The position numbers were made by a program, and so were the translations under genes. Below, one piece after another: positions 21,597 to 28,569 of a stretch of 64,000 nucleotides of DNA. Within the stretch, counting starts at the first letter, position 1. Every line of letters begins with the position of its first letter. The notes below the pieces were generated by a model. The model searched no databases, was not told where the DNA came from, and worked only from the letters and a program-made list of their open reading frames with translations. This DNA comes from a virus: IMG/VR virus record IMGVR_UViG_3300036846_000555, positions 1-64,000 of that record, one strand, 5' to 3'.

Positions 21597-21918
21597 AGAC
21601 CGATTGCAGGAGGCTGTCGACGCGCGCAAGGCGGCGACCACCTCGACTGAGTTCGTCCGCGCCCGCGCTCGCGAGAAGTTCTTCCGGCGCGAGCTGGAGG
21701 AGAAGGAGTTCACCGCGGCGCGCCGCGAGACGCTGGCGAAGAAGGGTCACGCGATGCCGCACGGCGGCTTCCCGATCGAGAACGGCGCGGATCTCGCCAA
21801 CGCGATCCAGGCGCTCGGCCGGGCGAAGAACCCGGAGGCGGCGAAGGCGCACATCATCAAGCGCGCGAAAGCGCTCGGGCTGACCAGCAAGCTGCCGGAC
21901 GGCTGGAACGTGAGCTGA
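21583..21918 (+). CDS. DUF6582-like protein with shared helix, 111 aa
   Basis: ATG 21583 with GAGGAGGAG upstream, overlapping the previous gene. Residues 1-40 are the shared helix (RKAATTSTEFVRARAREKFFRRELEE). The C-terminal part (HGGFPIENGADLANAIQALGR...HIIKRAKALG) matches the phage DUF6582-type domain often attached to capsid proteins. Function unknown; structural association is likely. Confidence 0.7.
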   Translation: MTLLEDRLQEAVDARKAATTSTEFVRARAREKFFRRELEEKEFTAARRETLAKKGHAMPHGGFPIENGADLANAIQALGRAKNPEAAKAHIIKRAKALGLTSKLPDGWNVS

Positions 21919-22373
21919 TGCCCGACGCTCTGGCGCAGGCGGTCGCAGACCGGGTCGGCGCGAAGACGTCGACCGAGTTCGTCCGGGCGCGCGCCCGCGA
22001 GCGGGTTCTGCGCGAGTGGCAGTGGCTCGACGAGCACGCCGAGGAGTGGCTGCCGACCGCGCTGCAGGAGTCCACCAAGACGGCCGGGTACAGCGTCACG
22101 CCGTCACCGTTCTCGCGGAGCAAGACGAGCAACTGGATCGCTCGGCTCGGCGGGCTCCCGGCGTACATCCAGAACGTCGCGAAGGGCATCATGAAGTCCG
22201 GCAAGTCCGAGTCGGAGGCGATCGCGTCGGCGATCGCCGTCATGAAGCGATGGGCGGCCGGGGGCGGCAAGGTGAGCGCCGAGGTGAAGGCGGCGGCAGC
22301 GAAGGCGCTCAGTCAGTGGGAGGCCCTCAAGGCCAAGAACGCCACGAAGAAGGGCGTCAAAGCCGCCGCATAA
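21918..22373 (+). CDS. Phage structural-type helical protein, 151 aa
   Basis: ATG at 21918 overlaps the previous stop. Residues 10-35 repeat the shared helix (GAKTSTEFVRARARERVLRE). The rest (NWIARLGGLPAYIQNVAKGIMKSG, then ESEAIASAIAVMKRWAAGGGKVS) is a helix-rich domain often seen beside phage head genes. The last of three genes with the shared segment. Confidence 0.65.
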   Translation: MPDALAQAVADRVGAKTSTEFVRARARERVLREWQWLDEHAEEWLPTALQESTKTAGYSVTPSPFSRSKTSNWIARLGGLPAYIQNVAKGIMKSGKSESEAIASAIAVMKRWAAGGGKVSAEVKAAAAKALSQWEALKAKNATKKGVKAAA

Positions 22374-22394
22374 GCGCACGACGTGTGCTATACT
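22372..22394 (+). promoter_or_regulatory. Operator-family promoter of an ORF-less transcript
   Basis: AAGCGCACGACGTGTGC abuts TATACT (22389-22394), with TGC extension. No -35 TTG. The downstream 190 bp carry no gene. Confidence 0.75.
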
Positions 22395-22400
22395 CAAAGC

Positions 22401-22581
22401 GTCGGGTGAGAGAAGGGTTCTCCCCGATTGGCGCGAGTCGCCGGTGGGGGCCCAGCTTCGATCCCAGGCGTGGGTGAGCGGCCCCGGCGTCAGGCTCGCG
22501 GCCCTTGAACGGGTGGCTGACAGAGAGCCCGCTCCGATCCCTGGTCCAACCGACTTCACCAGGCTGAGAGAAGAGCGGGCT
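22401..22581 (+). ncRNA. Candidate small structured RNA
   Basis: It starts at the predicted transcription start of the promoter at 22372. GAGA-AGGGT-TCTC is a 5' hairpin like that of the leader at 1353. The 3' end is a nested stem: AGCCCGCTC (22526-22534) with GAGCGGGCT (22573-22581), enclosing CCTGGT/ACCAGG. It ends directly before the next promoter. No reading frame has a ribosome site (a 23-codon GTG frame at 22406 does not). Function unknown. Confidence 0.5.
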
Positions 22582-22589
22582 TCGGGCTA

Positions 22590-22650
22590 AGCACGCATCG
22601 TGTGCTACAATGTAGGTGCGGCCACGAGGCCGTGATCCCCGACCGAGGAC
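22590..22650 (+). promoter_or_regulatory. Complete expression cassette
   Basis: AGCACGCATCGTGTGC, then TACAAT (22606-22611), the AGGTGCGG start, stem CGGCC-acga-GGCCG (22619-22632) and CCGACCGAGGA just before ATG 22654. Confidence 0.8.
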
Positions 22651-22653
22651 ACG

Positions 22654-22815
22654 ATGACCACCACCGAGAAGACGTTCACCATCACCTGCCAGCACGGCAA
22701 GTTCGCCAGTCGCTGGGTCGTGAGGGCGTACTGGCTCGGCGCGGAGCGTGTCGTGTACGAGAGCCCCAGCGTCTACGCCTGTTGCCGCTGGGTTGCCAAA
22801 CAGAAAGAGGACTGA
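22654..22815 (+). CDS. Hypothetical protein, 53 aa
   Basis: ATG downstream of the cassette ribosome site. EKTFTITCQHGKFASRWVVRAYWLGAERVVYES, then YACCRWVAKQKED. Three cysteines and a basic, beta-rich body. Followed without gap by the next ATG. Confidence 0.65.
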   Translation: MTTTEKTFTITCQHGKFASRWVVRAYWLGAERVVYESPSVYACCRWVAKQKED

Positions 22816-23025
22816 ATGAGCTACGCCCCCGAAGTGATCGCTGACGCCAGCGGCACGTGGGCAGGTAACGCGCTGCGGTTCGCCACCGAGCTGGAGGCCG
22901 AGATGTACGCGTTCGACCTGTCGATGCGCTGGGCGCTGGTGACTGCCACGCGCGTCGTCGAGTCCGACGACCCCGTCAACTACGCCATCGACAACGGCGT
23001 GCTGACCCGGATCGAGGCGGAATGA
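22816..23025 (+). CDS. Hypothetical protein, 69 aa
   Basis: ATG directly after the previous stop. WAGNALRFATELEAEMYAFDLSMRWALVTATRVVESDDPVNYAID matches a small phage domain with a conserved central helix, commonly found in early operons. No function known. Confidence 0.65.
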   Translation: MSYAPEVIADASGTWAGNALRFATELEAEMYAFDLSMRWALVTATRVVESDDPVNYAIDNGVLTRIEAE

Positions 23026-23189
23026 GCAAGCGCCGCGCCACCGGCCAGCCGCGCGTCCGTAGCTGGGTCGCTGTCGCGGCGCACATGCGCTCCGGCGCGG
23101 GCTCGCATGGCAAGCGCGGCAAGGGCCGCGGGCGCCGTGACGACCGCTCCCGCCAGAGCGTGCGCGCGTCGCTGCGAGACGCGCGATGA
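23022..23189 (+). CDS. Small very basic protein, 55 aa
   Basis: ATGAGC overlaps the previous stop and the gene overlaps the next ATG. KRRATGQPRVRSWVAVAAHMRSG, then a Gly/Lys/Arg tail (SHGKRGKGRGRRDDRSRQS). Likely nucleic-acid-binding and poorly structured. Confidence 0.6.
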   Translation: MSKRRATGQPRVRSWVAVAAHMRSGAGSHGKRGKGRGRRDDRSRQSVRASLRDAR

Positions 23190-23395
23190 GCCCCACCGAA
23201 GAGCAGAACGACCGCTTCGACGCGGTCCTTGACCGGCTCGACGATCGCTTCGTCGCGCGGGTGCTCGGCCTTGGCGGCTACGGCGCCGACTACGAGGCGA
23301 TCATCGTCCGCTTCGACAGCTTTTCGCAGGCGCGGGCTGAGCGGATTCTGCGGGCGCTGGAGGGCGAGGCCCGCCGGATCCAGGGATTGTGGTAA
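23186..23395 (+). CDS. Hypothetical protein, 69 aa
   Basis: Coupled ATGAGC start. EEQNDRFDAVLDRLDDRFVARVLGLGGYGADYEAIIVRF is helical, then FSQARAERILRALEGEARRI. Acidic; unrecognised. Confidence 0.6.
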   Translation: MSPTEEQNDRFDAVLDRLDDRFVARVLGLGGYGADYEAIIVRFDSFSQARAERILRALEGEARRIQGLW

Positions 23396-23457
23396 CGCAC
23401 GATGTGTGCTACAATTGAGGTGCGGTCAGAGAGTGGCCGCGACACCGACCGAGGAGC
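23387..23457 (+). promoter_or_regulatory. Complete expression cassette with -35
   Basis: TTGTGG (23387-23392), 17 bp, TGC plus TACAAT (23410-23415). The dyad is ACGCACGATGTGTGC. The stem GCGGTCA/TGGCCGC (23422-23428 and 23434-23440, one G-T pair) has loop GAGAG. CCGACCGAGGAG ends at about 23456, before the TTG start at 23462. Confidence 0.82.
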
Positions 23458-23461
23458 AGAT

Positions 23462-25330
23462 TTGACCACCACCCTGCAAGCCGTTTACGAGCGCCAGCAG
23501 GCTGCCGACAACGCGCGCTGGGACGTCCACGAGACCTACGAGCGCGTGTACTGGGAGCTGGACGCCCGGGCGCGCGAGCGCGTCAACGTGTACGAGCATC
23601 CCGACGTCGTCGCTGCCCAGCGGGTCGCCGACAAGCTGACCGCCGAGGTCGCCGCGCTCCGCGAGGAGGTCGGCGGGCGCGTGTTCCGCGTCGTCGACTC
23701 AAAGCTCGACGAGCTGCGCGCCCGCATCGAGAAGCTGAACAAGAAGGCCGCCAAGTACGAGACCGAGCCCGTCACGCTGATCGTCTCCGACGAGCACCAC
23801 CAGGACGTCATCCGCGAGGCCCGCCATGCCGCGGACGCGGTCGAGGCCTCCCTGGAGGCCGTCGAGGGCACCCGCCACTACACCGAGCGGATCGTCGACT
23901 ACACGTTCGTGGTGGTCGACGGGCCCAGCGCGGTGATCGAGGGCTGGGTGTTCGTGGCCACGCTGGACCACGACGCCGACCAGGGCGCCGATGAGAGCGT
24001 CGGCATCCGCCGGGCGCCCGTGGGCACCAACCTCGCCAACCGGATCGGCACCGACGCCGCCGCGGCGGTCGAGGCGGTCGACCTGACGAGCTACCGCCAC
24101 GCCAGCAATGACTGCGACCACTGCGGCTTCAAGCGCCGCCGGAACCAGACCTACGTGCTCTACGAGCTGGCCACCGGCGAGCTGCGCCAGATCGGCTCGA
24201 CGTGTCTGAAGGACTACACGGGCGCCAGCTCCGCTGAGCGGGCCGCGTCCTGGGCCGAGTGGCTGCAGGCGCTGTACAGCGACCTCGGCGGCGGCGGCAA
24301 CTACGAGGATGAGGGCCCCGGCGGCGGACGGATCGCCTACCGGACCGACGACTTCCTGGCCAACGTCGCCGCGGTCACCCGCGAGAACGGCTGGCAGTCA
24401 CGCTGGAGCAAGGACGGCTACGGCGGCTTTGAGCGCAACCACAACGCCACGGCCGACCAGGCGCTGGCCAACATGACCGCCCGCAAGCCTGACATCAAGG
24501 TCACCACCGAGGACCGCGAGGAGGCTCGGATCGCGCTGGAGTGGGTCCGCGACGACCTGGCCGAGCGCGACGAGCTGGACGAGTTCCAGCACAACCTCGC
24601 GACCTACTGCCGCGCGGACTACCTGCCCGCCAAGGGCGACGGATTCGTGGCCTACGCCATCGAGGCGCGCAAGCGCGAGATCGGCGACCGGCTGGAGTAC
24701 GAGCGCAAGCAGCGGGTCGCGGTCGAGTCCGAGTGGATCGGCGAGGTGAAAGAGCGGCTGAAGGGCCTGACCTTCACCGTCACGTTCACCAAGACGATCG
24801 ACGGGAACTACGGCGCCAAGCAGCTCACCAAGGGCCACGACGAGAACGGGAACCTGCTGATCTGGTGGGCGTCCGGCGGGACCTGGCTCGACCAGGGCCA
24901 CACGTACGAGCTGACCGCCACGGTCAAGGCTCACGACCGCGACAGCTACCAGAACGACGCGAAGGTGACCGAGATCACCCGGGTCCACGGCCCCTCCGTC
25001 ACCGACATCACCGTGTGCGACGACTGCGGCGAGCGGCTGCAGCCCGACCCCGAGAAGGCTGGCAGCAGTAAGGCCGAGATCTGCGCCTGCACCATCAAGG
25101 CGCGTGAGGAGGCCGCCGCCGAGGAGGCCGCGGCGGCGGCGGCCTTCGACGCCGAGCACGCTGAGCTGCGCGCGGTCTATGACCGGGTCCGCGAGAACCC
25201 CGAGAGCACCTGGCGGTACCTCCCCTTTGAGAGCTTCGTCCGGACGGCCGGGAACGACCCGGAGCTGGTCGAAGCGCTCGTCAAGAGCCTGGACGAGAAG
25301 GCAGCAGCAACGACCGAGGAGACACGATGA
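23462..25330 (+). CDS. Large Zn-finger protein with coiled coil, 623-residue phage family
   Basis: TTG 23462 is five bases after the cassette ribosome site; the longer frame from 23402 would begin upstream of it. Residues 1-140 are a coiled coil (VVAAQRVADKLTAEVAALREEV, KLDELRARIEKLNKKAAKY). About residue 205-270 is a CDHC...KRRRNQTYVLYELATG...GSTCLKDYTG zinc finger. Residues about 430-520 form a beta domain (VTFTKTIDGNYGAKQLTKG, GHTYELTATVKAHD). Then a CDDCGERL...CAC cluster and a helical tail. A well-known uncharacterised protein of actinobacteriophages and plasmids; function unknown. Confidence 0.75.
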   Translation: MTTTLQAVYERQQAADNARWDVHETYERVYWELDARARERVNVYEHPDVVAAQRVADKLTAEVAALREEVGGRVFRVVDSKLDELRARIEKLNKKAAKYETEPVTLIVSDEHHQDVIREARHAADAVEASLEAVEGTRHYTERIVDYTFVVVDGPSAVIEGWVFVATLDHDADQGADESVGIRRAPVGTNLANRIGTDAAAAVEAVDLTSYRHASNDCDHCGFKRRRNQTYVLYELATGELRQIGSTCLKDYTGASSAERAASWAEWLQALYSDLGGGGNYEDEGPGGGRIAYRTDDFLANVAAVTRENGWQSRWSKDGYGGFERNHNATADQALANMTARKPDIKVTTEDREEARIALEWVRDDLAERDELDEFQHNLATYCRADYLPAKGDGFVAYAIEARKREIGDRLEYERKQRVAVESEWIGEVKERLKGLTFTVTFTKTIDGNYGAKQLTKGHDENGNLLIWWASGGTWLDQGHTYELTATVKAHDRDSYQNDAKVTEITRVHGPSVTDITVCDDCGERLQPDPEKAGSSKAEICACTIKAREEAAAEEAAAAAAFDAEHAELRAVYDRVRENPESTWRYLPFESFVRTAGNDPELVEALVKSLDEKAAATTEETR

Positions 25331-25557
25331 CCACGACCGAGACCGTCACGGTCGGCCGGATCACCTACGAGGTGACCGCCACCAGCGACGAGCACACGCC
25401 GTACGAGCTGCGCGGACCGCGCGGCGCGCACTACGGGCTGATGCGCAACGTGCCCAACCCGCACCTGCTCTTCATGTTCAACCTGCGGGGATTCACCCGC
25501 GGCACCCCCGACGCCTGGTTCACCGACCGGAGCGGGACCCTGGAGCTACTGCGATGA
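25327..25557 (+). CDS. Conserved small phage protein, 76 aa
   Basis: ATGACC start coupled to the upstream gene. ITYEVTATSDEHTPYELRGPRGAHYGLMRNVPN, then FMFNLRGF...WFTDRSGTLELL. This arrangement recurs in phage genomes beside the preceding family. No function known. Confidence 0.65.
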   Translation: MTTTETVTVGRITYEVTATSDEHTPYELRGPRGAHYGLMRNVPNPHLLFMFNLRGFTRGTPDAWFTDRSGTLELLR

Positions 25558-25781
25558 CCGAACCGTTCACGATCGGACCCGACTACCTCAATGAGGCCCT
25601 GGAGGCCGCCGAGGTGAAGGGCATCACGATGACCAAGAACTGGCGCGGGCAGCTCAAGCTCGACACCGAGATGTCGTCGACCGAGGCGATCAACGTCCTC
25701 GTCAGCGGCCTGGCCCGGCTGTATGCCAAGCTGATGCGCGCCCGCAACGAGCTGGCCCGCCAGCAAGAGCACGCATCATGA
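25554..25781 (+). CDS. Hypothetical protein, 75 aa
   Basis: Coupled ATGACC. FTIGPDYLNEALEAAEVKGITMTKNWRGQLKLDTEM, then a long C-terminal helix (INVLVSGLARLYAKLMRARNELARQ). Unrecognised. Confidence 0.6.
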   Translation: MTEPFTIGPDYLNEALEAAEVKGITMTKNWRGQLKLDTEMSSTEAINVLVSGLARLYAKLMRARNELARQQEHAS

Positions 25782-26056
25782 GCGCCGCGCGGGAGTACTG
25801 GCTAGAGCAGCAGGAGGCCGCCCCGAAGGTGACCATCCTGCGCGAGGGCACCCTGCGCGTCGTGCGCAAGCCGCGGCGGCTGTCCTGCGGCGGGCACGCC
25901 GAGCCGGGCTGGAGCATCCGCCAGACCGTCGGCTTGGTCGACGGCGAGTTCTTCAGCGACGAGATCTGCCAGGTCTGCGAGTACGACCAGCACGGCGCCG
26001 AGCCCGGGCCCGACTGGCCCAAGCACGGCAACGTCCCGGCTACCCCGCGCAGATAG
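25778..26056 (+). CDS. Hypothetical protein, 92 aa
   Basis: ATGAGC coupled start. A CGGHAEPGW and CQVCEYDQHG pair gives three cysteines and histidines able to bind zinc. It overlaps the convergent minus-strand gene by 17 bp, so neither has a separate terminator. Confidence 0.6.
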   Translation: MSAAREYWLEQQEAAPKVTILREGTLRVVRKPRRLSCGGHAEPGWSIRQTVGLVDGEFFSDEICQVCEYDQHGAEPGPDWPKHGNVPATPRR

Positions 26057-26999
26057 CGAACACGGTTAGCTGCCACTGCGTCCCGTTCGGGAAGCCGTTC
26101 TCACCGGCCTGAACATGCCAGGCGTTGCCGTCAGGCTCGTCGGTGAACGCGACCAGCTCAGGCGTCGCGGGCATGACGTGGTAGCCGCCTGAGAGCAGCG
26201 TCGTCCCGGCTGGACAGGGCGTGATCACGTCCTTGGTCTGCCCGGCGCTGTTCGGACTGGCGTTGGAGACGAGCTGCGTGGTGGCGGTGCCGGATGAGCC
26301 CGGCGGCCCCTGTGGTCCGGCCGGACCGGCCGGTCCTGTCGCGCCGATCGGCCCGGGATCTCCCTGGGAGCCCTTGGCGCCCGCTGGCCCGGTTGCGCCT
26401 GGGGGTCCGACGCACGACGGGTCGCTGGGGGCGCACGCGGCCCCTTGCGGCCCCTTGGGTCCGTCCGCGCCGGTGGCGCCTGCTGCGCCGGTCGCGCCTG
26501 CTGTTCCGTCGAGGCCATTCGCGCCGGGTGCGCCAACGTCGCCCGCCGGTCCGGCGGTTCCGGCTGGCCCCGCAGCGCCTGCGGCTCCGGCCGAGCCCGT
26601 GTCGCCCTTGACGCCCTTCGGTCCCTTCGGACCGGGCGCCGCGGCGGCGGTGGCGACGGCCGACCCCGGTGCGCCCGGCAGGCCGGGAGCGCCGTCCTTG
26701 CCGTTGGCGCCGGGCACGCCGGGGAGGCCTTGCTTGCCCATCATGTAGAGCAGGATGTTGTTGCTCTTGCCGTTCGCGCGCCCGGCGCTGTTGTGCGCGT
26801 TGTCGGCGACGAGCTGCGCGGTGTGCGACTGGTGGCGGGCGACGTGCTGGGCGAGCAGCAGCGCGATGGAGGTCAGGATCGCGAGCAGGAACAGCGCGAG
26901 CCACGTCCCGAGGAACCGCTTGCGCGAGTAGCCGAGCACGCGCTTGTTCGAATCGGCAAGCTGCTGCACGGGGTCGGGCGGAGGATCAGGCACTGCCAT
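26040..26999 (-). CDS. Membrane-anchored collagen-like protein, 319 aa
   Basis: Starts at ATG 26999 because GGAG lies about 8 nt upstream; the longer frame to 27041 has none. A cytoplasmic N-terminus is followed by one transmembrane helix (about residues 28-50, FLGTWLALFLLAILTSIALLL). Collagen Gly-X-Y repeats follow (about 85-240, interrupted by CAPSDPSCVG), then a C-terminal domain of about 65 residues (TPCPAGTTLLSGGYHV...WQLTVFAICAG). The topology would display the collagen part outside the cell. Probably a host-surface protein rather than a virion fibre. Confidence 0.72.
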   Translation of the reverse strand: MAVPDPPPDPVQQLADSNKRVLGYSRKRFLGTWLALFLLAILTSIALLLAQHVARHQSHTAQLVADNAHNSAGRANGKSNNILLYMMGKQGLPGVPGANGKDGAPGLPGAPGSAVATAAAAPGPKGPKGVKGDTGSAGAAGAAGPAGTAGPAGDVGAPGANGLDGTAGATGAAGATGADGPKGPQGAACAPSDPSCVGPPGATGPAGAKGSQGDPGPIGATGPAGPAGPQGPPGSSGTATTQLVSNASPNSAGQTKDVITPCPAGTTLLSGGYHVMPATPELVAFTDEPDGNAWHVQAGENGFPNGTQWQLTVFAICAG

Positions 27000-27294
27000 C
27001 GTCGGTCTCCTTCGGGTCGATTCTGCGCATCTTGCCTCCAAGCTCGGCCTGCGTCTCGGCTAGCTGGCGGCGCGCCTCACGCAGCTCGCCGGTGAGTTCG
27101 GCGTTGCGCGCGCGCTCCTCGTCGCGCTGCACGCGCAGTTCGGCGTTCAGCGTGGTCATCTCCTTGACGATCGTGTCCTGCTGGGCGAGGACGGCGGTGG
27201 TGTCGTCGCGTCGCCAGCGCAGCGCGGTGAAGATCAGTCCGGCGACGCCAGCGACGCCGATGGCGAGCGAGACGAGCTGCGGGATGTCGACCAC
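26986..27294 (-). CDS. Membrane protein with coiled coil, holin candidate, 102 aa
   Basis: GTG 27294 is chosen; the frame is open further but contains the promoter for the plus strand. Residues 4-25 are a transmembrane helix (LVSLAIGVAGVAGLIFTALRW), then an extended Glu/Arg coiled coil (LNAELRVQRDEERARNAELTGELREARRQLAE). This plan resembles small phage holin or spanin-like accessory proteins. It overlaps the collagen-like gene by 14 bp and is likely in the same transcript. Confidence 0.55.
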   Translation of the reverse strand: MVDIPQLVSLAIGVAGVAGLIFTALRWRRDDTTAVLAQQDTIVKEMTTLNAELRVQRDEERARNAELTGELREARRQLAETQAELGGKMRRIDPKETDDGSA

Positions 27295-27323
27295 ACCCCG
27301 AGTTGTAAGCCCGGATCCGGAGG

Positions 27324-27329
27324 TAGGCT
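27324..27329 (+). promoter_or_regulatory. Leaderless-type promoter TAGGCT
   Basis: TAGGCT, then 7 bp, then GTG 27337. It lies in the 42-bp divergent gap with the minus-strand membrane gene. Confidence 0.45.
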
Positions 27330-27336
27330 CACCGGA

Positions 27337-27510
27337 GTGTCCGATCTCTTGCCGCCGCTGTACGCCGACGTCGAGACGCCCCGCACGTACGCCGACGTCG
27401 AGGATCCGCACGCCTACGCCGACGCCGCCAACCCGCGCGCGTACGCCGACGTCCAGGATCCGACCGCCACGGTCGACGTGATCAATCCCGAGGTACTGGT
27501 CGAAAGCTAA
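27337..27510 (+). CDS. Short repeat protein with four YADV units, 57 aa
   Basis: GTG at 27337, with a GGAGG upstream (27319-27323) as well as a -10 7 bp before. Almost the whole protein is four 9-residue repeats (YADVETPRT, YADVEDPHA, YADAANPRA, YADVQDPTA) flanked by short ends. The 27-bp repeats differ by substitutions. It immediately precedes tail-fibre-type genes. I know no family. Confidence 0.6.
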   Translation: MSDLLPPLYADVETPRTYADVEDPHAYADAANPRAYADVQDPTATVDVINPEVLVES

Positions 27511-27535
27511 CTGCGGCCCGGCGCACCGCGGCTCT

Positions 27536-27547
27536 TACGATGCCGTC
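27536..27547 (+). promoter_or_regulatory. Leaderless-type promoter TACGAT
   Basis: TACGAT at 27536-27541, 6 bp, then ATG 27548. No ribosome site. Confidence 0.45.
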
Positions 27548-28252
27548 ATGGCGCTCCTCACTGGCCCGTGGAAGATCAAGCGCGGCGCCACCTCCCCGCC
27601 GTATCAGGTGACGCTGCGTAACGCTGACAAGAGCCCGGTCGACCTGAGCCTCGCCGATCACGTGAACTTCGTCATGTGCCTGCGCGGCGAGACCGAGCTG
27701 CCGACCGTCGACGCGCTGGCAGCCACGCTCCAGGAGGGCGACGCGGACACCGGCACGGACGTCGGCATGTGCGAGTACGACTGGGCGCAGGGCGACACGG
27801 ATGCGATCGGGATCTACGACGTCGAGTTCGCGCTCTACGACGCCACCGGCAACGTGTACGCGCGGATCCCGAACGACGGCTACCTGGAGCTGCAGGTGCT
27901 CGGGAACCTGTCGGCGCCGGAGGTCGAGGAGATCGGCCTGCCGGTCACCTACGACCTCCGCATCTACCACGGCGACACGTGGGCGCAGGCGTTCCGGCTG
28001 CTTCAGCAGGGCGCTCCGGTCGACCTGACCGGCTCGACGGTCGAGTCGTCTGCCGAGGACACGAACAACGTCACGACAGCGCTGACGGTCACGATCCTCG
28101 ACGCTGTCGACGGGCGGCTGCAGATCTCCGCGCCCGCGGGCACGCTCGCGGTCGGCGACTACGACTACGACGTGCAGGTGACCGACGCCAGCAGCGACGT
28201 CACCACCTGGATCAAGGGTCAGCTCATCGTTGATCCGGACGTGACCCCGTGA
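27548..28252 (+). CDS. Tail/baseplate protein with two BppU-like beta domains, 234 aa
   Basis: Two related beta-sandwich halves. The first is [32 protein letters not shown]; the second is [29 protein letters not shown], each ending in a GxYxYDVxV strand and xGxLxV. The pattern (polar receptor, DLT, then a beta hairpin) resembles the N-terminal domain of BppU-type phage tail adaptors. It heads a module of fibre-type genes (27548-29996) located apart from the main baseplate. Confidence 0.6.
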   Translation: MALLTGPWKIKRGATSPPYQVTLRNADKSPVDLSLADHVNFVMCLRGETELPTVDALAATLQEGDADTGTDVGMCEYDWAQGDTDAIGIYDVEFALYDATGNVYARIPNDGYLELQVLGNLSAPEVEEIGLPVTYDLRIYHGDTWAQAFRLLQQGAPVDLTGSTVESSAEDTNNVTTALTVTILDAVDGRLQISAPAGTLAVGDYDYDVQVTDASSDVTTWIKGQLIVDPDVTP

Positions 28253-28569
28253 GCACCGGCAGCGTCGAGATCATCGGATTCGACGCGACGGTCGAGATCA
28301 CCCCGCCCGCAACCGCGGCGGTGGAGGTCGTCGCTTCTGCTGGCCCGGAGGGCCCGGAGGGCCCCGCCGGTCCGGAGGGCTCGGTTGGGCCGGTAGGACC
28401 GCAGGGGCCGCCGGGGCCGACAGGGGCGCCGGGGCCAGCGGGGCCGACGGGGCCAGCGGGGCCGACGGGGGCGACGGGGCCACCCGGCCCGTGGACGCAG
28501 ATCACGCAAGCCGCGTACGACGCGCTCGCGCCGCCGGACCCGAACACGCTGTATGTGATCGTCGGATGA
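28249..28569 (+). CDS. Short collagen-like tail protein, 106 aa
   Basis: GTGAGC overlap. An N-terminal beta part ([23 protein letters not shown]), then 17 Gly-X-Y triplets ([20 protein letters not shown]...). The C-terminal [20 protein letters not shown] is a segment often found at phage fibre ends. Virion fibre is likely. Confidence 0.7.
   Translation: MSTGSVEIIGFDATVEITPPATAAVEVVASAGPEGPEGPAGPEGSVGPVGPQGPPGPTGAPGPAGPTGPAGPTGATGPPGPWTQITQAAYDALAPPDPNTLYVIVG

Noticed and set aside
21583-22373. Reading the DUF6582-like and helical genes as pieces of a broken capsid protease
   Set aside because: Each has its own start, ribosome signal and shared helix, and a complete protease gene exists at 31721.
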